From: Chrysogorgia sp. JL179-B06
Lineage: Eukaryota; Cnidaria; Anthozoa; Scleralcyonacea; Chrysogorgiidae
DNA length: 64,000 nt
Assembly (NCBI GenBank): GCA_035772405.1
Contig: JAYKKM010000181.1
Location: 682,501-746,500, forward strand
Direction: 5' to 3'
The notes under the pieces were generated by a model that saw only the letters and a program-made list of their open reading frames with translations, was not told where the DNA came from and ran no database searches. The stretch's first letter is position 1; each line of letters starts with the position of its first letter. Shown piece by piece: positions 51,799-60,111 of the stretch. Position numbers and translations under genes: made by a program.

Positions 51799-52982
51799 CT
51801 ACATACACGTTTGTTCACTAATACTTTTATAAAAAATATCCCAATTAACATTCGGTTCAGTCAGTTCGTCTTCATATATGGGATTTCTTGAAATTAAATT
51901 ATAATTCAATGTTGTTTGTATATATTTTCTTATCATAGTAAATAAATCTTTTACTTCATCTTCAACCATTATTACATGTGCAAATACTTTCTCATTATAC
52001 TTAAATTCTCCCGTATGTCCCCATAATTTTTTATTCATGTAACATCGACAGGATGTAATAGTAGGGGATGATTTTCATTTAAATCATAATTACGTTTGTT
52101 TAAAATACTTAATTTCAGGGGATCAAACTCAAAAAAATAACTTTGACGCGTACAATTTTTATACCGACATTTATCAAAGGATACTTTACCCATTTTTATA
52201 TAATATATAAAATTCCAAAAATCATATCTAATATTTTTTTCAGAAAGACCTTTTTTTTGTCTTTTGAGAAATCTTCCTATAGGGTTATGTTCACGACAAT
52301 AAAATATAAAACATGAAGTGACCATGATAATATTTTTAGTTGAACTACAATAAACATAAGAATTGAAAATACTTGGTGCTACCATTAACAAATAAATATT
52401 TAAAAAAAGATTTAAATCACCTTTCTCGCGCTGTATGTGCTTAAATTTGCTTACTAAACTTTCTTTTCCATAACCCAGGGTATAAGATATGTATTTTCTT
52501 TCAAACGTTAGATTTTGTAGAAAATATGTATAATGGTACTTATCTTTGGATCTTAAACATTGAAATAAATCTGAGTGGTTTTCAAGGGGTAATACAATAA
52601 ATAATTCTTTAAAACAATCGGGAATGAAAAAAAACTACAGCATAACGTGTCTGATGATTCAACTAGTAAAGTATGTTGAAAGAGTGTTCTCTTCAAGGAA
52701 TATTTTCTTTGACTTGCTTGTAAATTCGGGATCATATAAGAGAAACGATCTTCTAGGATAAAATAGGATTCCATTCCACGGGTTCCTTTGATTTTTTTTC
52801 ATGTTGACTATATAACTTACTTCGTCGTGGGGTCGAATGTTGTTTTTACATTTCATCATGGGACATGTGACATATTTTCCACGATAATAATCAAATAATC
52901 CACATAACCAAAATAAATATCCAATTTCTCCTTGGTTAAAATATTGAAAATAAAGAACAACTCTTAAAATTGTTTCAATCAT
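51799..52982 (-). pseudogene. broken paralogue of the 391-aa left-arm gene
   Basis: Starting at 52982, the first segment (ETILRVVLYFQYF, CGLFDYYRGK) matches the N-terminus of the gene at 26191-27366. Later segments in other frames follow in the same order: CFKELFIVLPLENHSD, TLGYGKESLVSKF, SCFIFYCREHNPIGRF, KCRYKNCTRQSYFFEFD, and the end (KVFAHVIMVEDEVKDLF). At least four frame changes (near 52660, 52555, 52400 and 52037) break it. So this pair was duplicated within the element, one copy in each arm, and only the left copy remains open. Confidence 0.65.
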
Positions 52983-53119
52983 ATTGCTGTGATTTTGAAA
53001 TATTTTTTACTCTTTATATAGCTTTTCAAATTCATTAAGCTAAATAAACATTAATCTAAATAAAATAAAAAACATTTTGTTTTCGGGTTCATTCTTCAGT
53101 TGAATCTCATGCAAGCAAT

Positions 53120-53375
53120 ATGTCAAAACCCAAACAGTATGATCTTCACTATCTTAAAGAAAATTGTCGAAATCAAAAATTTATTGTACGTAAATGTGAA
53201 CAAATCCTAAATCCATGCTTTCCTATGAATCGATTATATATAAAATTTGGAAGTTATGGAGTATGTAAAAAATAAAAAGCTTAATTATAAACAATATATA
53301 ACAACCCATGTGGCAGGAGATTGTGGTATACATAATTTCATAGATCAAGAAGTGTATATAAATTCTTTTTTTTAA
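53120..53375 (+). pseudogene. arm-family module gene, one frameshift
   Basis: ATG 53120 opens a 51-codon frame ending at 53275, with DLHYLKENCRNQKFIVRKCEQ and MNRLYIKFGSYG. In the next frame the module's end follows: ITTHVAGDCGIHNFIDQEVYI, to a stop at 53373-53375. The shift lies in an A-run near 53270. The pattern L-K-x-x-x-x-x-Q-K/Y-F-I-V-x-x-C matches the family. Too short to be listed as one long ORF, but part of the same multigene set. Confidence 0.55.
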
Positions 53376-53416
53376 ATAAAAAACGCTTTTCTCGATTTAT
53401 TTTGAACTGTTTTATT

Positions 53417-54073
53417 TCAAATATTTAATTCATTAAAATTATTACATAATTCCCCACAACAATCTAAATATACATGTTGTTGCAACATAGATTTATCAAA
53501 ATGTATTTTATTTATTAATGTTACAATATAATTTCCATTACTGCTACCATAAATCACATTAAGTACAGATAATATATTTTCATCTTTAATAAGAACTAAA
53601 TAAAGCTCTTGACCATCAAAATTTTCACGAAAATGATAATTTACTAATCTAAATCTTGAATCCTTACATGTACCATACAAAAACGTTTTTGAATAACATG
53701 CGATATTATTTATCTCAAAACAATCAAGGGTCGAAATTAACGTAGGTAATCTCGATTCTCTATCAATAAATACTACATGCTTTCCTACTAACTGATCATA
53801 AAATGACATAGTCCAGCTAAAACCGGTTATTAAAAATCTATAATATCTTTTCCCCCCATATCGTTTCCGAAATATAGATTGTTCATTTTTATCTTCCACA
53901 TAAATGTTAAAATATTTATAATCATAATCAGCACATCTAAACTGATAGGGATGTTCTCTCCATTCCAAAAGATAAAACGTTGAATCGCGTGTTTTTTCTA
54001 TCTCAAACAATTCAGCATGTAATAAATATTGAATGTCGGGGTAAAGAATTTCATCAAAATCACGCTCAGCCAT
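53417..54073 (-). CDS. two-module arm-family protein (218 aa)
   Basis: The intact product carries two copies of the arm module: residues 10-105, ending FYDQLVGKHVVFID, and residues 112-212, ending KSMLQQHVYLDC. Each begins with a hydrophobic/aromatic segment (TFYLLEWREHPYQF; RFRLVNYHFRENF) and has a middle beta-like stretch. The duplicated structure confirms that the about 95-residue unit behaves as a domain. Function unknown. Confidence 0.65.
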   Translation of the reverse strand: MAERDFDEILYPDIQYLLHAELFEIEKTRDSTFYLLEWREHPYQFRCADYDYKYFNIYVEDKNEQSIFRKRYGGKRYYRFLITGFSWTMSFYDQLVGKHVVFIDRESRLPTLISTLDCFEINNIACYSKTFLYGTCKDSRFRLVNYHFRENFDGQELYLVLIKDENILSVLNVIYGSSNGNYIVTLINKIHFDKSMLQQHVYLDCCGELCNNFNELNI

Positions 54074-54103
54074 TTAAATCTTTTTAAAAAAACGTCTTTT
54101 CTT

Positions 54104-54319
54104 CTATTCGTCGTAACCTATTTCCACTGAAACATTCACTGTATATTTCCACCGTATATTTAACTTGTTTAACACCCAACGTTTAAAACTGTTTAGTCTT
54201 GAAAGTTTTAATTCATCTGGATGAATCGGACACGGGTGTTTGTTAATACATCTTCCACATGGATGTTTGTTATAATATAATCTTTCAAATCGTTCATCTG
54301 CTGTTTCTTTACGTTCCAT
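54104..54319 (-). CDS. Cys-rich mini-protein (71 aa)
   Basis: The intact product contains FERLYYNKHPCGRCINKHPCPIH (four Cys and two His close together), a likely zinc-binding ribbon, and then a basic helix FKRWVLNKLN. The neighbour at 54408-54584 encodes a paralogue with FYSKYPCGQCLNGNMCGEVC and LKRWLLKKI. Both are on the minus strand, about 90 bases apart. Function unknown. Confidence 0.6.
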   Translation of the reverse strand: MERKETADERFERLYYNKHPCGRCINKHPCPIHPDELKLSRLNSFKRWVLNKLNIRWKYTVNVSVEIGYDE

Positions 54320-54407
54320 TGTCTAACAAATATAAAAACAATTATTTTTTTTTACTCTTATTTATACTGTTTTCTTTTTTTAATTTCTGTTTTCTTCTTT
54401 AAATCTT

Positions 54408-54584
54408 TTAACACCGTATCTTCTTTAACAACCATCTCTTTAATCTACAACAACGTTTTTGTTTTGGATCTTTCCACGGTATATAATTCGCACACACTTC
54501 CCCACACATATTTCCGTTAAGACATTGTCCACAGGGATATTTTGAATAGAATAATCTATTATATCGTGCATCCACGGTTTCCAT
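54408..54584 (-). CDS. Cys-rich mini-protein, paralogue of 54104-54319 (58 aa)
   Basis: ATG 54584 to TAA 54408 gives 58 codons. The product begins METVDARYNRLFYSKYPCGQ and has seven Cys, including a pair before a basic helix. It aligns along its length with the upstream... neighbouring gene's product (D-x-R-F/Y-x-R-L-x-Y; P-C-G-x-C; K-R-W-x-L-x-K). It is an intact frame below usual length cut-offs. The pair appears to be a tandem duplication. Confidence 0.6.
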   Translation of the reverse strand: METVDARYNRLFYSKYPCGQCLNGNMCGEVCANYIPWKDPKQKRCCRLKRWLLKKIRC

Positions 54585-54711
54585 GATATTTTTGTAAAAA
54601 CCATTTTTTTACATTTTTATTTATATCCTACTAAAATTTCTTTTTTATTTTAGAATATCTGTCTTTTTTAATTTTGATATTTTTCTTTTTATATTTTTTT
54701 TTATAAAAAAT

Positions 54712-54720
54712 TATATATAA
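54712..54720 (+). promoter_or_regulatory. TATA box for the gene at 54753
   Basis: TATATATAA lies 33 bases before ATG 54753 and is followed by the GC-richer ACGCGTTACCCCC. The spacing fits a polymerase II promoter. Confidence 0.55.
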
Positions 54721-54752
54721 ACGCGTTACCCCCATGTGGCACGTTATTGTGA

Positions 54753-55181
54753 ATGATGTCGAATTCACATGTACAGTATCGTGATTGTGATGAACATACC
54801 GGTAGAAGTTATCAAAGAATAATTGCTGATGACTTTAACCCCTACAAAATTGAAGATGAAAGTAACTATTATCCAAGTCGTTTTCTAGCAAAAGAATTAC
54901 ACCACTTTACCTATGTTGTAAAGAAATGTCAACCTACGGTATTATGCGAATGTATTGAAGATATACCCTATGAAGATATACCCTCAACGCCTCAAACATA
55001 TTATCTAGCTCTGGCAGTTAAAAAGAAACATGAATATGAAAATGATGAATGGAATTGTTCATGTCTGGGTGAAAACATAACAACAATTGTTGACTATGAT
55101 GCTTCTGATCTTTTACAAAAAGAAATTACACTAATAATAGATTCTAATAATTTCATGAAAGCTGTAGCATATACTCAATAA
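54753..55181 (+). CDS. arm-family module protein (142 aa)
   Basis: The intact product has a polar N-terminal third and one full module at about residues 45-135: FLAKELHHFTYVVKKCQPTVLC, YYLALAVKKK, LGENITTIVDYD and DLLQKEITLIID. This is the clearest family member and was used as reference for the pattern. A start one codon later (MSNSH) is equally possible. It is preceded by a TATA box. Function unknown. Confidence 0.7.
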   Translation: MMSNSHVQYRDCDEHTGRSYQRIIADDFNPYKIEDESNYYPSRFLAKELHHFTYVVKKCQPTVLCECIEDIPYEDIPSTPQTYYLALAVKKKHEYENDEWNCSCLGENITTIVDYDASDLLQKEITLIIDSNNFMKAVAYTQ

Positions 55182-55215
55182 AAACTTTTTTTAAACAAAT
55201 TCGTGTTTTTTATTT

Positions 55216-55229
55216 ATTATATATATAAG
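55216..55229 (+). promoter_or_regulatory. TATA box for the gene at 55264
   Basis: TATTATATATATAAGA lies 35-48 bases before ATG 55264 and fits a TATA-driven start. Confidence 0.5.
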
Positions 55230-55263
55230 ATTACACATTTGATTTAATCATAGTGATAACAAG

Positions 55264-55603
55264 ATGAATCAAGAACAAGATCTCGTGACCTGTGTCAATT
55301 ATAGGGGTTTAGCATATTATGACTATACTCCTCGTTATTATTCATGTCATTTTCTTCAAAAACATTTTCCTAACTATACATATTTGCTAGAGGATTGTAA
55401 ACCTGCTATACTATGTAAAGAATGTAATCCCCCATTTTGTTCTCCACCCCAAGTCTACGAACTAAAATTATTAAACAGGGATTACTTGAAGAGAAGGGAA
55501 TAACCCTAAAAACAATTCTTGAGACTAAAAGTGATCATCTCTTGTATAAAACAATTAAACTACTAAATGGTAACTCAATAATTCCACAACAAATTAATTT
55601 GTA
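55264..55603 (+). pseudogene. arm-family module gene, one frameshift
   Basis: From ATG 55264 the frame reads FLQKHFPNYTYLLEDCKPAIL and VYELKLLN, then stops at 55503. In the next frame, the end of the module follows (ITLKTILETKSDHLLYKTIKLL) to a stop at 55601-55603. The shift lies near 55475. Both parts align without a gap to the product of 54753-55181, so they were one gene. A TATA box precedes it. Confidence 0.65.
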
Positions 55604-55793
55604 AACATATTTATTTTTCTTGTAATAAAATTTACACAAAAATATTCTGTTTCTAACTTTCCAAAGTTTTTTATTTTAAAAACATTACAACGAATGAAAT
55701 ATTTGTTTCCCTCTACCCCTATGGTCAATGAAATTGTAGGGTTTAATATTTAATATAGGTGTTTGAGTTTTTGCTAATTTTACATTATCATTA

Positions 55794-56051
55794 TTAATAT
55801 TTATATATTTTCCCTTCAATGATGATGAGGTTCTGTAAATTTTGCTCCGATGCTCCAAACGCGTCTACTATCATCAATTTGAAATATCGAGGTCCTTGCC
55901 AATCTTTCAGATATAAATAATATCCATATCTTAACAACGAGGGAATCACAGGTTCATGATTTACTAATTGTATGGGTTGAGCACGATAATAAAATGTAAG
56001 ATAAGCATGAGATTCACATTCTCCAAAATCAATCATTGAACGCAACCACAT
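55794..56051 (-). CDS. arm protein, distant module relative (85 aa)
   Basis: The intact frame encodes AYLTFYYRAQPIQLVNHEPV, a GYYLYLKDWQGPRYFKLMI segment and LQNLIIIEGKIYKY. The last part resembles the module end (D/N-x-L-I-x-I/V). Upstream of the start the frame is closed. Its membership in the arm family is weaker than for others. Convergent with the gene at 55264-55603, with 190 non-coding bases between. Confidence 0.45.
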   Translation of the reverse strand: MWLRSMIDFGECESHAYLTFYYRAQPIQLVNHEPVIPSLLRYGYYLYLKDWQGPRYFKLMIVDAFGASEQNLQNLIIIEGKIYKY

Positions 56052-56172
56052 GTTTGAAAAATAATAGAAAAAATATATTTGATGCCCTGCTTTTATAGTT
56101 TTGCAAAAATCTATAAAAGTAGGTTGTCAAACTATAAAATTTTCACAAAACGTTCAAAAAAATATTGTCAAG

Positions 56173-56376
56173 ATGGTCTATTGCAGTTTCTGTTGTTGTG
56201 AAGTGAATTCCTTCTATCATTTTTTCATGCATTACAGATGTAAAGAATGCTTTGTAAACCATCATTATTGTTATCCTTGTAAACAGAATTACGGACGACT
56301 TATTTATAGTAAAATAGTTGATCTATGTGAATGTGATGATAGAATACAAAGATGGAAAAAAACTTATTTGGATTAA
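56173..56376 (+). CDS. Cys-rich zinc-finger-like protein (67 aa)
   Basis: ATG 56173 gives MVYCSFCCCEVN; the product has paired Cys (CSFC, CKEC, CYPC) and His residues in C-x2-C ... C-x2-C ... C-x2-C spacing and a further CECDD at the end. It probably binds zinc, perhaps RING-like, but the spacing is too short for a full RING. An upstream in-frame start at 56101 exists, yet 56173 is the first ATG with a Cys-rich continuation. Function unknown; RING-type proteins would suggest ubiquitin transfer, unproven here. Confidence 0.5.
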   Translation: MVYCSFCCCEVNSFYHFFMHYRCKECFVNHHYCYPCKQNYGRLIYSKIVDLCECDDRIQRWKKTYLD

Positions 56377-56400
56377 TAAAATTTTTTTTAAATACATCGT

Positions 56401-56550
56401 CTACCATTTCCAAAATTCATAAAACTTATGATTATAATTCGGATGATCTTTTTTCCATCCTCCTTTTTGAATTTTTTTAGAACGTCGTCGTTTTCGTATT
56501 CGTTTTTTTATTTTCGCTTTTCTTATACATCTCCTACTCCTACACTTCAT
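56401..56550 (-). CDS. basic QKGG peptide (49 aa)
   Basis: ATG 56550 to TAG 56401 encodes MKCRSRRCIRKAKIKKRI followed by Arg/Lys-rich sequence and SKKIQKGGWKKDHPNYN, ending in an aromatic stretch. The IQKGGW motif matches the other small core-like proteins of this element and a likely protease cleavage site. It lies in the right arm, away from the late block, so it may be a duplicated core gene. Confidence 0.5.
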   Translation of the reverse strand: MKCRSRRCIRKAKIKKRIRKRRRSKKIQKGGWKKDHPNYNHKFYEFWKW

Positions 56551-56662
56551 TTTTTTATGTTAACTGAAGTACGACAAGCAATGGTTTTTAAAAAAAAGAA
56601 AAAACCGTCTATTTATACTGTTCTGTTTTTGATTTTTTTTTTAATATCTTTTTCTGAGACAC

Positions 56663-56681
56663 ATATATAATATTATATAAG
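56663..56681 (+). promoter_or_regulatory. double TATA element for the gene at 56723
   Basis: Two TATATAA-type sequences (56663-56670 and 56674-56680) lie 43-60 bases before ATG 56723, consistent with a promoter for the module gene. Confidence 0.45.
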
Positions 56682-56722
56682 ATGTTTAAACTAAAAAACT
56701 TTATCATTACTGAAATAAAACA

Positions 56723-57078
56723 ATGTCCGTATTACGTTATGTTAGTATATGTAGGAAAAGTATAACTTTTTTTGACTGCTCCAAAGATACTGTTCAGTGC
56801 TATTTATCATGTGAATCTCTTCTTAAAGAATATCCTGAATATATATATTTTGTAGAGGATTGCAAACCTGTTACCATAATTGAAACAAAACAATGTTCTG
56901 TAATAAAAAAAATGGTGTGGAACAACACCCGTATGAAGTAACCCTGAAAGTTATCAATCATGGAGAATCTGGAAAAACACTAAAAATATTATCAGAGGAA
57001 GATATTCCTCATCTTTTACATAAAAATGTTAAGTTTATAAAAACTGACAAAGACATAATAATTCCTTCTCTTGTATAA
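56723..57078 (+). pseudogene. arm-family module gene, one frameshift
   Basis: The first frame (56723-56941) has SLLKEYPEYIYFVEDCKPV; the second (to 57078) has YEVTLKVINHGESGKTL and IPHLLHKNVKFIK. The frame changes near 56905, in an A-run. Both align with the 54753 product: K-x-Y/F-P-x-Y-x-Y-x-V-E-D-C-K-P is nearly the same in this gene and in the 55264 gene. Function unknown. Confidence 0.65.
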
Positions 57079-57124
57079 ATTTATTTAATAAAACATGTTA
57101 TTTTTTATACATGAATTTCTTTCT

Positions 57125-57568
57125 TTACTCTAAAAGTTTTTTTCTTTTTTGTTTTTGTCGATGGTTTTTTTTATAATCAGCTAATTTACGGATTCTTTCT
57201 CTATCCCATAATTTTCCCATTTTACCCTGACGTTTTCCATATCGATATAACGTGGACGGATCATATATTCCACCCTTAAAATGGTAGAAATCATCAGCAT
57301 AAGAACGAATGATTTCTCCCCCATATGGAAGCCAATCAAAAATACAATCTCTTGCTTCTTTGAGATAAACAACCCCTTGAAGATATCCAATTTCTTTATC
57401 TTTTACAATTTCACGACTACATTCAAAAAACGATATTTCATTTAATTTAAGATAATTCTGTGGAGTATGAATTAATTTCGCTACCTCTATCAATTTTTCA
57501 GCATTTTCTGGATTACGCACTTGAAATGACCAAATCTTTCGCGAGGGTATATACCCCATCTTCAACAA
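57125..57568 (-). CDS. HUH Rep-like domain protein (147 aa)
   Basis: The product resembles the N-terminal endonuclease domain of Rep proteins from circular single-stranded DNA viruses: KIWSFQVRNPENAEKL corresponds to motif 1, IGYLQGVVYL to motif 2, and DFYHFKGGIYD to motif 3, with its Tyr and Lys three apart. A GKRQGKMGKLW segment follows, as in that family. The metal-binding His of motif 2 is Tyr here, so endonuclease activity is doubtful. There is no helicase domain; the protein ends in a basic tail. The frame is intact. Such a domain in a Maverick arm would be a captured gene. The match is by eye and needs a profile search. Confidence 0.5.
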   Translation of the reverse strand: MLKMGYIPSRKIWSFQVRNPENAEKLIEVAKLIHTPQNYLKLNEISFFECSREIVKDKEIGYLQGVVYLKEARDCIFDWLPYGGEIIRSYADDFYHFKGGIYDPSTLYRYGKRQGKMGKLWDRERIRKLADYKKNHRQKQKRKKLLE

Positions 57569-57729
57569 AATAACTGAACATTTTTTTTATGATATCGTTT
57601 TTTATACCCTAGGTTTTTTACAAATGAAAAAACATTTTTCTCAAAAAACTTTCATATAAATAAGCTGAAACTTTTCTTTTTCATTTATACGTAAAACATT
57701 GTCCCTCTACAAACTTAGTTTAAGAAAAA

Positions 57730-58242
57730 ATGGCTACGAAAGAAGAAATAACGAATGAAGCTTCCTATGGAGAACCCATACCCCTGAATGGTTCCCCTCT
57801 CATATGGGATTACAACGATAAAGGAGAAGGATACGCGTACGGTGTACGTGTACGGGATACGGATACGTCGAAAGTGTTTAATTTCGAGGACTTTAAACCC
57901 GTCAAACCTATTCAGGATAATGGTGATTCTGATAGTGATGATAGTTTGAAAACATTTTTGGGGACTGACGAAGTAAAGGAAGAAAAAGTATTTAATAGAA
58001 ACAATATTAAAAAAAAAGTATATACCCGCTGTGATATTAATTCTCTTCGACAGAATTTTCCAAATCAAAAATATATTTTACGACACTGTATATATTTTCC
58101 ATCGGGTAAGCTATCCGGGTATAAATTATATTTAGAAGTGGTAGATGGGGGATTTCTTTGTCCGTATAAATATCTAACAACAATTATGATAACTGATGAT
58201 TCCATACTTAGTTCTATTAATAAAGAAATGTATTTAGATTAA
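57730..58242 (+). CDS. arm-family module protein with acidic leader (170 aa)
   Basis: The first 90 residues are polar and acidic (including GDSDSDDSLKTF). The C-terminal half is one module: INSLRQNFPNQKYILRHC, YKLYLEVVDGGF, YLTTIMITDDSILSSINKEMYLD. It is the last gene before the right TIR; the corresponding place before the left TIR is held by the spliced acidic gene. The frame is intact. Confidence 0.65.
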   Translation: MATKEEITNEASYGEPIPLNGSPLIWDYNDKGEGYAYGVRVRDTDTSKVFNFEDFKPVKPIQDNGDSDSDDSLKTFLGTDEVKEEKVFNRNNIKKKVYTRCDINSLRQNFPNQKYILRHCIYFPSGKLSGYKLYLEVVDGGFLCPYKYLTTIMITDDSILSSINKEMYLD

Positions 58243-58324
58243 ATAAAAACAATAAAAAGATTTGTTTTTTCAAAAAAAGTTATTTTATTGTGTGTTCAAG
58301 TACACTTTATTTTTTTAAAAAATA

Positions 58325-58860
58325 TATCTATTTGAAAAACACCAAATAATTTTTGGAACCCTCTACAAATTTTATCATTTTTTTTAAAAATACCGTAACT
58401 AAAGAATATCAGTCATTCGGCCATAAGATGGCGGCGAGGTAAGAGCTCCATGGGGGAAATTTCTATGATTAATTCTATAAACCAAAATTTGATTATTTTT
58501 ATTTCAACATCGTACAACTCTTCCAATAAAAATAATATGGACGTTTTTTTGGAGGGTAAGTATAAATCACATTGGGTGAGGTATGATGGTCGTTTATAAA
58601 GTTTTTTTTTGAATTTTAAAATATCTATCTCATGAAATTGACTACGATCACCTTGATTGACCTTCCTCTCTCTCTCTGGTCGTCAAACTCAAGGATAAAC
58701 CAAAAACTGGTCGTACAACAACACCAGATTTCATGAGATAAATATATACTAATTCACAAAAAACCTCTTGTATACGACCAGGTGCATATCCCCCTGATTT
58801 GATGATTGGTCGTTCTATACAGGGTGACCACACCTTAAAAATACGACACCCCCTGGAAAT

Positions 58861-58864
<4 letters not shown>
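58325..58864 (-). repeat. right terminal inverted repeat of element 2
   Basis: This is the reverse-complement partner of 20419-21405 without the foldback. Conserved blocks are GAATATCAGTCATTCGGCC (58406-58424), GGTGAGGTATGATGG (58576-58590) and the outer 125 bases ending GGAAATACGG at 58864. A (CT)n run at 58666-58678 is slightly longer than on the left. The TIR ends directly against an AT microsatellite. Confidence 0.92.
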
Positions 58865-59185
<321 letters not shown>

Positions 59186-59212
59186 TTTAGTGAGAAATTG
59201 ATCCCTGTCGCG

Positions 59213-59740
59213 GCGAGATTATCACCCTCGGATAATATATCGCATTCTATCTCTAGAATTAATAAAGAAAAATAATCGCTAGGTAAAATTTCAATAAAAT
59301 AAAATAAGTAGTGGCAGCGGGATTCGATCCGGCTCCCCATCGAAATAACTTTACCAATTTGTAATACGTTATCCACTATAGTTCTCGTGACATTGCTATG
59401 TTTTAGTGTTAGTTCTTTCTGCGTTTACCAAAAATTTAAATCCGTACGATGAGTTCTTTCTACGCTTATATAAAATTTAAACCCGCATTCGCATCATGTA
59501 ATCCATTTCATTCCATCTCTAGAATTAATTAAGAAAAATAATTTACGGCAATGTTGCAATAAAATAAAATGAGGAACGGTGGTGAGATTCGAACCCACGC
59601 CATCGAAATGACTGCTGCCTAAAACCAGCGCCTTAGACCACTCGGCCGCGCTACCAATTTGTAAAAGCTTATCAACTATAGTTAGCGTGACATTGCTATG
59701 CTACTTTAGTGTGAGTTCTTATATCTTTGTAATTTACCTA
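59213..59740 (-). repeat. tandem pair of tRNA-Leu-derived repeats
   Basis: Unit 1 (about 59240-59455) and unit 2 (about 59505-59735) share CATTC(T/C)ATCTCTAGAATTAA, the A-rich stretch, a tRNA-like part, CTACCAATTTGTAA or its trace, ATCCACTATAGTTC/ATCAACTATAGTTA, and CGTGACATTGCTATG. Unit 1 has lost the middle of the tRNA part. A tRNA-derived head followed by a unique tail is the usual layout of SINEs, although a plain local duplication of a tRNA gene is equally possible. Confidence 0.7.
59573..59655 (-). tRNA. tRNA-Leu (anticodon TAG) gene or pseudogene
   Basis: On the minus strand the sequence has GGTAGCGCGGCCGAGTGGTC (acceptor start, D arm and A box), an anticodon loop TTTAGGC giving anticodon TAG for leucine, a long variable arm as in leucine tRNAs, and GGGTTCGAATC (T arm, B box). 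The anticodon stem has one mismatch, and the 3' acceptor strand pairs poorly with the 5' strand. This suggests a decayed gene or the tRNA-derived part of a repeat. Polymerase III promoter boxes A and B are retained. Confidence 0.65.
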
Positions 59741-60087
59741 AATTAGTAAAGTTAGATGGCAAGGATGTCGAAGGGTCAAATATTTCAGATCTACTAAGTG
59801 ATGCTGTAAGAGGCAGGAAGAGTTTCAACCCCGCTGGTTCAAAGCAATTCTTTCGAGTTTTATCAAAGATCAATATGCCTAAGGATCTTGTAAGAAATGA
59901 AGAACGATGGAAGCAAGCACAAATTGAGTCTTCATCAGAAGACGAGGAAACTCTTTACACAAGTCCACAACGCCAGAAATTACACGGAATTTTTTCTAGA
60001 TATTCGACAACGCCACCAAAGAAACAGACGCACGGCAAAACAATTAAGGCTAAATCGGTGCCAAAACCGCGTTGGTATCACTATTAG
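59740..60087 (+). pseudogene. Polinton-associated ORF fragment, element 3
   Basis: An open frame from about 59740 encodes KLDGKDVEGSNISDLLSDAV, RKSFNPAGSKQFFRVLSKIN and MPKDLVRNEERW, then an acidic Ser-rich part and a basic end, to a stop at 60087. This arrangement is familiar from small proteins in invertebrate Polintons. The start lies upstream of 59740 or is lost. Function unknown. A LINE insertion at 60112 separates it from the other element 3 genes. Confidence 0.5.
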
Positions 60088-60111
60088 TCTTTATGTAAAT
60101 GGTTGCAATTA

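Larger units (their letters stand above)
20419..58864. mobile_element. Element 2: 38.4-kb endogenous Maverick/adintovirus-like virus
   Basis: Long terminal inverted repeats bound the element: the left TIR begins CCGTATTTCC, and the right ends in its exact reverse complement. Inside are polymerase B, packaging ATPase, adenovirus-type protease, major capsid, penton and DDE integrase genes. These six define Mavericks/adintoviruses. The order is polymerase and ATPase on the plus strand (32-44 kb), and morphogenesis plus integrase genes on the minus strand (44-50 kb). Accessory arms lie at both ends (22-31 kb and 50-58 kb). Three TTAA transposons and a foldback element account for about 7.9 kb, leaving about 30.6 kb. 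That is well above the 15-20 kb common for the group. Many genes are frameshifted, so the copy is probably inactive. Confidence 0.92.
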
